Shown here: piece by piece, positions 12,072 to 21,300 of the stretch
Position numbering within the stretch: the stretch's first letter is position 1
Layout: every line of letters starts with the position of its first letter
DNA from: Basidiobolus ranarum
Taxonomy: Eukaryota; Basidiobolomycota; Basidiobolomycetes; Basidiobolales
Direction of reading: 5' to 3'
Assembly: GCA_040143965.1 (NCBI GenBank)
Contig: JASJQH010007009.1
Coordinates: 1-26,229, forward strand
DNA: 26,229 nt
Program-made: the position numbers and the translations under genes
The notes under the pieces: generated by a model
Told to the model about the DNA's origin: nothing
Database searches by the model: none
The model's input: only the letters and a program-made list of their open reading frames with translations

Positions 12072-12339
12072 TTTCAACTGCTACTAGAGTACTGAATTGA
12101 GTCTCAAGCAATATACGTATTGATTAGTTTAATGCACCTTTCTACATAGATCACGTGATTCCTCGCCGTATGTGGCTTGGTAGCTATTTTGATGTATATA
12201 CAATTGGCCATCGTTCGAGTTGATTGATTTTCGAAACAAAAATTGAGCAATGGAAAATCAATGAAATGTTCATTAAATTAACCGAAGATCATACAATAAT
12301 CCTAAAAATTCTATCTTCTTTACTCCTCTACCTTATAAT
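12072..12339. promoter_or_regulatory. Divergent promoter region, Nudix-IF2B / MRM2
   Basis: The 268 bp between two outward-facing starts. It contains the 10-bp palindrome ATCACGTGAT at 12150-12159 and is otherwise AT-rich. Confidence 0.5.
12150..12159. promoter_or_regulatory. E-box palindrome ATCACGTGAT
   Basis: A perfect 10-bp palindrome around CACGTG, the core bound by bHLH factors such as Cbf1 in fungi. It lies 79 bp from one start and 181 bp from the other in a shared promoter. Binding is inferred from the motif only. Confidence 0.45.
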
Positions 12340-13323
12340 ATGCTGACCAGCTTACCTTTCAGGTCACTTTGTATTAGAGGTACCCGAGCGGGGAAAATTC
12401 TCACTCCGAACTCAAGCATTGTGCCAACATGCTTTTATTCCTCGGCAAAACAATGGTCGCAGAGACAGAAGAACGACTATTTCGTTAAACAAGCTATGAC
12501 AAACAACTACCGTGCACGAAGTGCCTTTAAGTTGATAGAATTAAATGACAAACATAGGTTTTTGAGAAAAGGTCACATTTGTGTAGATTGTGGAGCTAGC
12601 CCAGGTGGTTGGTCTCAAGTCGCTTCAGAAAAAGTATGTCGAAAGTTAAGACCATTAGAAAAAAGAGAATTATCAGATGGTTACGTTATTGCTATAGATT
12701 TGCTACCTATCAACCCTATTCCCGGTGTACATATATTACAAAAAGACTTTACTGAACTTTCCACTCAAAATACCATCAAAAACATCTTGGACAAACGCAA
12801 AGTACATGTGGTTATATCTGATATGGCACCTTCTTTTACCGGTACTTCGAAGCTTATTCGGTTTGCTCGGTAGCTTGTTGAACTAACTAAAAGTTTTTTT
12901 TAAGGAAATCATGCGGTGGATCACGTTAGAATCATGGTAACGTCAAATATTTGGACTTTACTTGGTTAACTATGCTAATTACTTTACAACTTCTAGAACT
13001 TGTGTGAATCTGCACTAGGATTTGCCGAAATTATCTTGCGAAAAGGAGGAACGTTTGTCTGCAAGGTATATTCATATCTTCTTTTTCTTAGCTGGATTTT
13101 CCTCCGATACTCATTTACCTCTTGTTCCAACTTGTAGTTCATCATGGGTGGAACTGAACGTGATTTTAAACTCTTACTTCAGAGTAAGTTTAGTAAGGTT
13201 TATCACGAGAAACCTGCTTCTTCAAGAAAAGAGTCTACAGAAGGGTTTTTCGTCTGTACGGGATACCTTGGGCAGAAGAAAGAGCCAGTTGAAGAATATG
13301 ATGATGACATAGATTATAATTGA
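12340..13323 (+). CDS. MRM2: MRM2/RrmJ-type mitochondrial rRNA 2'-O-methyltransferase (4 exons)
   Basis: SAM-dependent FtsJ/RrmJ family enzyme that methylates a uridine 2'-OH of the large mitochondrial rRNA. Exons: 12340-12841, 12905-12936, 12997-13065, 13138-13323; 262 residues, between bacterial RrmJ (about 209) and yeast Mrm2 (about 320). The N-terminal 45 residues are Arg/Ser-rich without acidic residues, a plausible mitochondrial presequence. The K-D-K-E catalytic set is visible: Lys in YRARSAFKLIEL, Asp in VISDMAPSFTG, Lys in RKGGTFVCKFIMGG and Glu in KPASSRKESTEGFFVC. The SAM motif is VDCGASPGGWSQVA. The tail ends in an acidic EEYDDDIDYN. The ATG at 12340 is the first in frame and supplies the presequence. 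Localisation is an inference. Confidence 0.93.
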
Positions 13324-13524
13324 TGTATTTCTAGTCTTCAGTGTTTAGATACGTTTCTAGTCTTTATAACCAACCGTTATTCGGTATTAGTAAAGTTACA
13401 TATATATCATTAAAAAATGTACAACTGTCGAGTAATATGAAAGCTATCCACGAAGATAGCGATTGACAATTCTATCTACAGCATCCTAAAGGGGTAGTAA
13501 AAGTTAGTTCTATGTGATGATGGC

Positions 13525-16500
13525 TTATATGAGGCAATGGTAACTAACATGAGATCCCCAAGAAGGATTTGTAGCTAATCTACGGACGCGTAAGGTAGGA
13601 TGTCGAGAGAAGTCCTTAGTTACATTTGGGTATGATTCTGTTGGATCAATGACCTCTTTAATGAATATCTCGGAGTCTAGATTTGCTAGTTGCGAGTGTG
13701 ATTTTTTTGTTTGCGAGTAGACTTGCTCTTGGGTGGTGGATACTACATTATTCGACAAACCATTTGGACACAAATCTTTTCTTGAATTGAGAACTGATCT
13801 ATTGAACACTTGACTCGTTTGTGTTTCTATGTCTCTTACGATAACGGGTTTCTTTTGACTGGATACATTTCTATTTACGGTACCTTCCTTTCGAACAGAT
13901 TGAGAAGCCGTCACGAGATGACATTCATTAATCTCTTTTGGCACCTTGGCCTTGGGAGGCTGATCAAGTTCACACAAAGAAAAGCTTTCCTCAGGATTTG
14001 AAACCATACTGGCGATTCTATCTTTTATACCTTCGTCCACTCTATTGTCAGAAGCAGAGTCGACTTCTGCTACATATATATCATCGCTTTCTTCACTCAC
14101 GTTTGACTTTTCGTTTAACGTTGAGTATTCGTTATCTCCCCCCTCTGCCAATATCTCATTTACTCGTGATAATAATTTAGTAATTTGTATACGTTGTTCG
14201 CGAATTCGTGTCCGTGACTTCTTTTTCACCTCTGGACGATCTATTGCTCGAGTTGCCTGGCTGCCAGGAGTATTCTCCTGATGACTAATACTAATATGGT
14301 GAGAAGTTTGAGAAATCATTTTCTGTATAGTGGTGTTTACTCCTACATCGTGTCGCAATAGATCGTCAACCGGATCTTGACTTATCGTCGTAGTATTTGC
14401 CGAGATATGGTGGTACCGTACAGTCTCGGTCTGGTTGGAGTTAGAGGCGTAGTGTTTGCTTTTAACTACTTGTAACTGCAGTCGATCTATCTGTTGCTGT
14501 AAAAAATCCAGTCTAGATTCATAATCTTTTGGCTGTGATTGCTTTTCATCTTTCGCTGAACTAGTCACTTTACCACACTGTTTTTTCTGTTCTAATGAGG
14601 AATTCTCCGAGCGTATGACTGGTGATAAATCATCAAGAAGTCTATGGTCGTTATAAAAGTCATACTGATCTAGATCGGTTCTTTCAGTGATTTCTTGCTC
14701 TCCCGTGAAGGAGTACTGATTTCGTTTTCCTTCTCTCTCGACCGTCGATATCGGTGTGCGTAACTCTTTACTTGTTGACGGTTCATTGCGATAAAGTGTA
14801 TGATCACCTTTGGTCTCTTCTAGAGCTACATTTGCAGGTTGCTGGGCTTTGAAGTCCAAATGTGCACACTTGCAAATATAAGGGGGATTCTCTAAATCTC
14901 TCCGTTCTAGTGCTTGAGTGTAATCCGAAGGATTTCGATGGTTTATGATGCATGGAAAATATCGATCTTGTTCGATTTCGTGAATATTTCTTTGAGCCTG
15001 GATGTGGTGTTCGTTTGATTTTCCAGAGATGGCTGAGCGACAATGAGTACAAGAGTAATCGAGGGGAGGTTTAATGGGGTGGCAATGTAAACATGTGCTG
15101 GCATACGGATTCATACGATTATTTGTATGGACAATAGGCTCATCGTAAGTATTTCGCTTTCCGTAGGGGTTTGTTGAAGATCTATTCCAAGCTTCAGCGC
15201 TTTCCTGAAGACCATTAGTACGTGCGGGATTATCATGAGAACCTCGAGGTATGGTTCGTCCATGGTGGGTGTGCTGCACCTCACAATGTTTACAGGTTAA
15301 GGCGTTCTTTTCATGATATTGAGTGGAAACAGGTAGTTTTACTGATCGCTGTTTGTCCTGTATATAGCCCTCATATTCTCTTGAAACTTGACCAACACAG
15401 GTGTTGTAATGAGATTTGGAAGGAGTTTCATGATAATCATAACGCCCTATATAACCTCCACTTGCTGTAGCAGTTGTGGGATACATGTCAGTTGATGGTG
15501 AACGGCCATCATGCCAAGGAGTATCCTGCGACCCTCCACTTGAGTGTACTGCTAGTGAAAAGTTCATTTAATACAAAGCAGATATGAATTTTGCCTATTG
15601 ATAGAAATTACCATTTCGTCTATGTTGAATAATGCTATCATTAGGTGAATATGTGGGTGACATTTCGGAAAGAGAACCAACATCATTCGCACTATCATTG
15701 TCAGTCATGTGGGTAAATCTACGCGATAATGTTGCCCTGTAATGATGGCTCATTATCTCATCGGAATTCTCGGTAAACTCTTCGTTTGATATCAACTCTT
15801 CTTGAGACGCAAAGGTAACTCGAGGGGATCTGGTGTTTCTTGTTGATATACTAGCACTACTATGCCGATTTCTTGATGCGATTGAAGTTACTTTGCTGGG
15901 ATGTGGAGTGTGTCCAGCATATTGTTGCTCTTGTTTGGCTTTATCTATAGGTGAAGGATCATTCAAGCTACACACCTGGAAACTAGAGGCTTCACAAATG
16001 GTGTCATTCACATTATGAGCGGTAGAATTGGTATCACTGGAAATAGGGGAAGATTCATTACTACGATCGTGAATGATTGACTCGTAGGATTCATCAGAAA
16101 CACGATTGTTCTCCTGTGATGGAGTCTTTGGACTTTCTAGAAGGCTAAACTCTGGCTTTTTAATACATGAAGAAACCCCTATACCAAAACGGGCTTCATA
16201 ACTCTGTCGGAAAGTCGGGCTTATGTCAAGCACGAATTCCCAAGAATCAAATCTTAATGGCTCTAGATCATTCATCAGAATTTTTTCGCAACTATAAGCT
16301 ACAATCTTGGGATGATCCATCTAGAAGTAAGTTAAAGTTAAAGAAAGTCAAGCTATGACAAATAAGTTGGACTTGCATCAGACCTTAGGTAAACACTCAA
16401 GATATATTTGATCCAACGAATTAGAACTTGAGTTGAAGTTAAATAACAACAAGATCATAGGTCTTTTATCTGGCTTGCCTCCATTTCTTTCCCATCTCCA

Positions 16501-18095
16501 TGCTATGTATTGAACGATTTTATCAACAAGTCTACTATCGGAAAGTTGCATATTGGATGCCCATCTATATAGGATGAAATAGGATTAATAACAGTCCGCT
16601 GTGGATGAGGATTTTCGTTACGTACAATCCAACAATTCTGTTCTGCTTCTTCTTTACATTCTCTCCAGGAACTATGTTCAACGACCCAGAGTTATCCAGT
16701 ATGGTGTATCTATCAATAGTGTTAGAATAAATCGTGAGGATGAAAATACTGCAAGGAAAGTTACCCGATTCTTTCATCTCGACTATGGCTATATCTCAAT
16801 GAATCCAAAACCTCACTCTCAGCAACTTTGAGTGGTTTAATGTATCGGAGTCTAAAATGTACATTTGGAACAAGCATATTACCTAGATAAAATGTTATAA
16901 TATACTCTAGATTCCCAAAGCGTATTACATATTATATGTTCTAAATACTTACATTTGACGCTTACGTGACCGTCATCCCGACGAAGACAAGTAAAAAAAA
17001 CAAAGGCCAAGGATGAAGGCTGATGAGTTAAATAGGAAACTTGTGCGTCTAATTCCTTTAAAATTTGTTAATATATGGACTCCAGTTGTTTATACTTTGA
17101 ACTATTGAAATGTAAATGTCACCTCCAATGCTTTGTTAAATTGTACCATTTCTGCATTACTCGTTGATGTTTCGTTGGATGTACCTATGATCTAGTATGC
17201 AACTGTATGTTCAACTCTTCATATTCTGATATTAATAAAGCCTATCATCTACACTACCTCATACAAAAGGTCTTCCTTTAATAGTGTGGTTGGAACTTTG
17301 TTTTCTGCTTCACCATATCTCTTGCCAGGGTCAAACCTATCTAAAAATACCGACAAATTCGACTCTTCTTCACTCTGGCCGATTATGAAGCCGGTCTCAC
17401 AAGAAACCTCAGTGAAATGGTGTGCTGCAGTTTTCAAAGCGGTTGTTCCAATATATATCGCACGAGTCATCAAGTTTTCGGGCGAAAAACTGTAAACTAC
17501 ACCACTTTTAGGAGAACGATAACTTTAAAAGTTGATTAATACAAGTAATATCAAATAGAATAATAGTAATCTTAAGAACATACATCTTAAATGGGCTCGA
17601 ATCTGTTGATAAGTTTGAAGAATTTATACGACTACTTGTCGACACGTTTATATCCGAGTCTCCTTCGGAGCAAGGTGTATGAACGGTAGTGGATTCGATG
17701 TTTTCGGACTTTTTTAGTTTCAGATCCCCATTTATCAAGTTTAAATTGGTAGTAACTTGGCGAATCAAACGTACAGGAGTTCGTTCAGGGATTTCATTTA
17801 GCTCCGGGGGCTCGATGCCTTTTGTGCGTTGTTTATTCGCACAAGACTGAGGAGTAGATACGTCTTCTTCTTTTAAGGATCTCTCTTGTGTAGCGTTTGA
17901 GAGAATTGGATCCTTAAGGGATTGAATATTTTGAGAAAGAGGATGTGGTCGGGGTATAGGTTGCGAAGGAATCGGGTTGCTAGTAGAAGCATAATTGCTT
18001 ATCAGAGGGCCTCCGGGAAGTGGTTTGGGTCGAGGTGGAGCAACTCGTGGAGAATAATGAGAACCATTGGAAGATTTGGGTGTATGGCTTGCCAT
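13525..18095 (-). CDS. STIL/Ana2/SAS-5-like centriole duplication protein (9 exons)
   Basis: Exons: 18095-17584, 17522-17258, 17191-17123, 17055-16953, 16882-16765, 16709-16626, 16564-16384, 16320-15612, 15551-13525. The sum is 4068 nt, 1355 residues; human STIL has 1287. STIL recruits SAS-6 and is activated by PLK4 at the start of centriole assembly. Residues 1-170 are Pro/Ser-rich. Residues 171 to about 480 match the STIL N-terminal domain as I recall it: LSVFLDRFDPGK (human VTLTVDRFDPGR), GYTILD (human GYLTMD), RIVGLWASNM (human LVGIWLSGI), and MILLLFNF followed by YLECLPK (human FIIVLYSM and FYECFPC). Residues 767-909 hold CxxC and CxC clusters, and 1023-1047 form a coiled coil, DYESRLDFLQQQIDRLQL, both in the STIL order. 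I could not recognise a STAN motif. The last two exons look like separate ORFs until the 60-nt intron is removed. Family call strong; orthology needs a profile search. Confidence 0.85.
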
Positions 18096-18496
18096 AACCT
18101 CCGAGGTTTCTTTTTTGAATATGAACTAGGAAATCGTTGATAGCTATAGATTGGCGTTATGAATGAAACTACCGATACAAAAGAACTATTCATCCAAGAT
18201 TCAAATTACTGGCATTCTCAATGCTAGACTGCTAACTCGTACTAACCACTTGACTGGTTCATGATCAAGTAAACAAATAAATGAAAGAGTTAATTTTATT
18301 CTAAGGTGAGGATTATAACTTAATCTAGTTATTAAACACAAACTAATCAGTTTGATGGGGTCCAATTTGAATTCACGACAAAGATTGGACAGAGATTGAA
18401 CTTTCAGATCTCCAAAATGAGTTTAATAAAAAGGTAGTTACGAAGTTGGTGACTTCCTCTTTCACGCACGCTCAACGGGCACGCTTTGCATCTACT
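18096..18496. promoter_or_regulatory. Divergent promoter region, STIL-like gene / RPS6
   Basis: 401 bp between two outward-facing starts. On the RPS6 side a pyrimidine tract (CTTCCTCTTTC, about 18451-18461) lies 36 bp before the ATG and resembles a TOP-type leader of ribosomal protein genes. GCACGCTTTGCAT follows at 18480-18492 and recurs near 20.1 kb. No TATA box was recognised. Confidence 0.5.
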
Positions 18497-19514
18497 ATGA
18501 AGGTAATATTAGCATCCATCATACACTTGAGCTACAATATACGGACAACAATGAATTGATTTTTGGCGGTAAACCGAAAATTCTCGCGATATCTTCAATA
18601 GAGAGATTCCATTGTTATTGTTCATCCATCCATCGATCATCAATGCAGTTCTTCACTCTCCTGCGTCTATCATCGCTAACTGATATTTTCGAATCGTTTA
18701 GTTGAACATCGCTAACCCAGCCACTGGCTGTCAAAAGACCATCGAAATTGATGACGAACGTAAGGTGTAAGTATTACCTCCCATACGCTAGTTTCCACTA
18801 TCCCTGTAATTTCGTGGTGTCAAGTTTACTTATTGAAATCATCATAGTCGCGCTTTCTACGATAAACGTATGTCCAGTGAAGTCCCAGGTGACTCCCTTG
18901 GTGACGAATTCAAGGGATATGTCTTCCGTATCACTGGTGGTAACGATAAACAAGGATTCCCTATGAAGCAAGGTATCCTCCTTCCTCACCGTGTCCGTCT
19001 TCTCTTATCCAAGGGACATTCTTGCTACCGTCCTCGCCGTACTGGTGAGCGTAAGAGAAAGAGTGTTCGCGGTTGTATTGTTGGTTCCGATCTCTCTGTT
19101 CTCTCTTTGGTCATCGTTAAGCAAGGTGAACAAGATCTCCCAGGATTGACCGACTCCACTGTTCCCAAGCGTCTTGGACCCAAGAGAGCTTCTAAACTTA
19201 GAAAGATGTTCAACCTTACCAAGGATGATGATGTTCGTAAGTTCGTTATCCGTCGTGAGGTCCAACCCAAGAACGCTGAGAAGAAGCCCTACACCAAGGC
19301 CCCCAAGATCCAACGTCTTGTTACTCCCCTTACTCTTCAACGTAAGCGTCACAGAATTGCTCTCAAGCGTAAGAACTCCCAAGCTTCTAAGGAAGCCGCT
19401 GCTGACTACGCTAAGCTCCTCGCTCAACGCGTCAAGGAGCAACGTGAGAAGAAGGAAGAGATCAAGAAGAGAAGACTCAGCAGCTCCCAACACGCCTCCG
19501 CTGCTAAAAACTAA
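18497..19514 (+). CDS. RPS6: Ribosomal protein S6 (eS6), 3 exons
   Basis: Small-subunit ribosomal protein eS6. Exons 18497-18502, 18702-18766 and 18848-19514 give 245 residues (human 249). The first exon is only ATG AAG, followed by a 199-nt intron, the longest in the window; budding yeast RPS6 genes have the same two-codon first exon as I recall. Motifs: [58 protein letters not shown] and [12 protein letters not shown]. The C-terminus RRLSSS carries the target serines of S6/TOR-pathway kinases. Codon use is strongly biased to C-ending codons such as AAG, CTT, CGT and TCC, unlike most neighbours, as expected for a highly expressed gene. Several long antisense and shifted-frame ORFs over exon 3 are by-products of that bias. 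Confidence 0.97.
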
Positions 19515-19551
19515 GTTTACTACACTCTCCCTTACTACACCATATTTAAAT

Positions 19552-19557
19552 AATAAA
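19552..19557 (+). terminator. Poly(A) signal AATAAA for RPS6
   Basis: AATAAA 38 bp after the RPS6 stop codon, in a pyrimidine- and A-rich 3' flank. Confidence 0.55.
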
Positions 19558-20175
19558 CACTCGATACACTTAAGGGGTAATCATAGTGAATCTTATATTC
19601 TTTTGGCTTTATCATTCTCTATAGAATCGGAACTGAATTTTTGATCCGCATTACTAGTTACATGACTATGAATATAAACGATGACATTGGAGAAATCACT
19701 TTAGTCGTGCTGGTTGATAATCATTATAATTCCGTGAATGAGAGTTACCGCAGGAACCTTCTCACATGGAATTGTCGAGTTTTACAAGATACAAATAAAC
19801 AGAACTAGCTGAGAAGTAAACTACTAGTTATGATATTTATTTACAACAACCACACTGAAATTGCAACGTAACTTACAATTCGATCAATGATCGTTTTATA
19901 ACCGGCTAATTCATTAATACCCACTTATTCCACAACCAGGATGAACCACTCAAAAATCATTTTCCCAGGGTCATTGAGGTTCCCGCTTCCCACGAGCCAG
20001 AGTAACCTGATAATCTAGAACTACTCATCTGAACCGATCAAAACCAGTTTGACGTATTCTCTCACCGTCCACGTTTGGGTTGGTAGAAGTGAAAAAATAT
20101 CGTTTTGACGATCAACTCGCACGCTTTGCATAAGAAGGTATTGTGTTAAACCTACAAGAAAGTAACATATCATTG

Positions 20176-20522
20176 TCAAGATATTTTAATGCATAGACCA
20201 TCAGGTTCAAATGTAAAGTCAATCGATAATGCAGTCAACTGATCCGAATATTCCCGCGAGCATATTGACGAAGACTTGGACGACCTTGGGTCAGGCGATA
20301 GGTACCATCAGTATTTCCAACTTTGGGCAGGTCCGTGATTGGTGACATACCAATTAAGTTTGTCCATTTTAAATACACAGCTGTGATGAAAGCCAATTTT
20401 TGATTCTGAAACAGGCTTCCTATATTTGATAATACAAAAAGCAAATGGACCTTTAGCATAGTTCGTAGTTTGAAGCGATTGCAAACAAAACTCAATCCAA
20501 AGCCATAGATAGACCTCAGACA
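20176..20522 (-). CDS. Possible orphan gene or gene remnant, two exons seen
   Basis: A weak candidate. A minus-strand reading frame opens after an acceptor (TTTAATCTAG at about 20532-20523, with a TTATTAATC branch-like site) and runs 20522-20351. A GTATGT donor and an acceptor at 20285 define a 66-nt intron, and the same phase continues 20284-20176 to a TGA. The joined peptide is about 93 residues and includes SEVYLWLWIEFCLQ and DQLTALSIDFTFEPDG. No ATG-bearing first exon could be found, so it is either partial, a remnant, or chance. I do not recognise a family. The plus strand of the same stretch also has a short open frame. Confidence 0.25.
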
Positions 20523-20703
20523 CTAGATTAAAGCGAGCAGATTGATTAATAATAGTAGGAATATACTAACAATATCGATGATTTATATCTATATCCGGTA
20601 TTAAATCAGTATCAGTGACGAAATATTGAGTGAATTATTGCGTCCAATCTATGACCGCATCAAGAAGTAATTATCGATGTATCCATAGAAATCATCACGA
20701 TTA

Positions 20704-20757
20704 ACCCAATACGGATAATTAACAAGCTTTCAATCTGGTTAAATATGGGTATTGGGT
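20704..20757. repeat. 9-bp inverted repeat, 36-nt spacer
   Basis: ACCCAATAC at 20704-20712 is the exact reverse complement of GTATTGGGT at 20749-20757. A second short pair, TTAACC (20701-20706) and GGTTAA (20738-20743), overlaps it. It could form a hairpin or mark paired protein sites. Function unknown. Confidence 0.45.
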
Positions 20758-20818
20758 GTGGGGTACTCTATCAACGTATATAGATTAGCTTTTCGAAGAG
20801 GGAATTTTCTTAATGAAC

Positions 20819-20914
20819 ATGGCCTCAAAGGGTAATCTAATGTTTCTTAAGTCATCTCTAAAATGTATGGCCTCAAAGGGTAATATCATGTTCCTTAAGT
20901 CATCTCTAAAATAC
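20819..20914 (+). repeat. Tandem duplication, two 48-bp units
   Basis: Units 20819-20866 and 20867-20914 have the same length and about 90% identity. Both begin ATGGCCTCAAAGGGTAAT and end with TTAAGTCATCTCTAAAAT plus two bases. The unit is a multiple of three and each copy stays open, encoding MASKGN(L/I)MFLKSSLK(C/Y). The differences give one conservative change, one silent change and one Cys/Tyr change. Confidence 0.85.
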
Positions 20915-20989
20915 TCAACTACCTTCATTCAAGTGACCAATCCTTGGTACCACTTGACCGTAATAACAACTCGACGTAAGCTCAGGTGA
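20819..20989 (+). CDS. Candidate 56-residue micro-ORF made of two 16-residue repeats
   Basis: ATG to TGA on the plus strand, 56 residues: two copies of a 16-residue repeat starting MASKGN, then a basic tail that includes VTNPWYHLTV and ends TTRRKLR. Lys/Ser-rich and without a clear signal peptide. It sits about 310 to 480 bp upstream of the AAAP transporter ATG and upstream of that gene's TATA box, so it is not a uORF of the predicted transcript. No family was recognised. The in-frame repeat and length argue weakly for coding; its small size argues for caution. Confidence 0.3.
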   Translation: MASKGNLMFLKSSLKCMASKGNIMFLKSSLKYSTTFIQVTNPWYHLTVITTRRKLR

Positions 20990-21009
20990 TATCACCGTGT
21001 AACGTTACA
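20985..21009. promoter_or_regulatory. Two adjacent 12-bp perfect palindromes
   Basis: GGTGATATCACC (20985-20996) and TGTAACGTTACA (20998-21009) are each perfect palindromes, separated by a single G. They lie about 160 bp upstream of the transporter TATA box and overlap the stop codon of the micro-ORF. They resemble paired dimer-binding sites. The binding factor is unknown. Confidence 0.4.
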
Positions 21010-21168
21010 AATCATGGAGATTCATCTATTCTCTTTAGGTTTTTACCGACTTTAGAGTATTTGTTTTACTTGACATAATTGGATAATTGATTAATGAAAA
21101 TTTTTCTTTTGATATACATACTTTAAAATATGTGGTGTACTGAGTGGGTGGTTGTGATGAAAAAGCGA

Positions 21169-21174
21169 TATAAA
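21169..21174 (+). promoter_or_regulatory. TATA box of the AAAP transporter
   Basis: TATAAA in the context GCGATATAAAGCC, 127 bp before the ATG. It is followed by a pyrimidine-rich leader (about 21190-21290) free of an in-frame upstream ATG. The spacing suits a start site near 21200. Confidence 0.55.
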
Positions 21175-21300
21175 GCCTGGATGGTCGGTGGTTCCAAATC
21201 AATCCATTCTCTGCCTCTATTCCTTGGCTCCTTTTATCTACATCTTCTTAATTAGGTACATCCGATTACTTTCAATCCTTTCCGTATCCAAGTGCCTAAT

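Larger units (their letters stand above)
19515..21300. other. 1.8-kb gene-poor region between RPS6 and the AAAP transporter
   Basis: Holds the RPS6 3' end, a short copy of the RPS6 leader motif at about 20112-20140, a weak minus-strand orphan gene candidate (20176-20522), a 9-bp inverted repeat (20704-20757), a 48-bp tandem repeat forming a micro-ORF (20819-20989), two 12-bp palindromes (20985-21009) and the transporter TATA box (21169). About 19.6-20.1 kb shows nothing I can name. No tRNA T-loop or box C/D pair was convincing. Confidence 0.6.

Noticed and set aside
13022-13312. Plus-strand ORF across MRM2 exons 3 and 4
   Set aside because: It reads the wrong frame through an intron; the spliced MRM2 frame supplies the catalytic Lys and Glu.
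15552-15611. Two separate genes at 13525-15567 and 15595-16320
   Set aside because: A 60-nt GTAATT..CTAG intron joins them in the right phase, and the combined protein matches the STIL layout; the ATG at 15567 lies inside that intron.
19005-19493. Long minus-strand ORF (and a shifted plus-strand ORF at 19174) over RPS6
   Set aside because: They mirror the strongly biased RPS6 codons and have no family features of their own.
20199-20215. tRNA T-loop-like GGTTCAAAT
   Set aside because: No matching acceptor, D or anticodon stems around it.
20819-20914. CRISPR-like or satellite array
   Set aside because: Only two directly abutting units with no spacers, in a eukaryotic setting.
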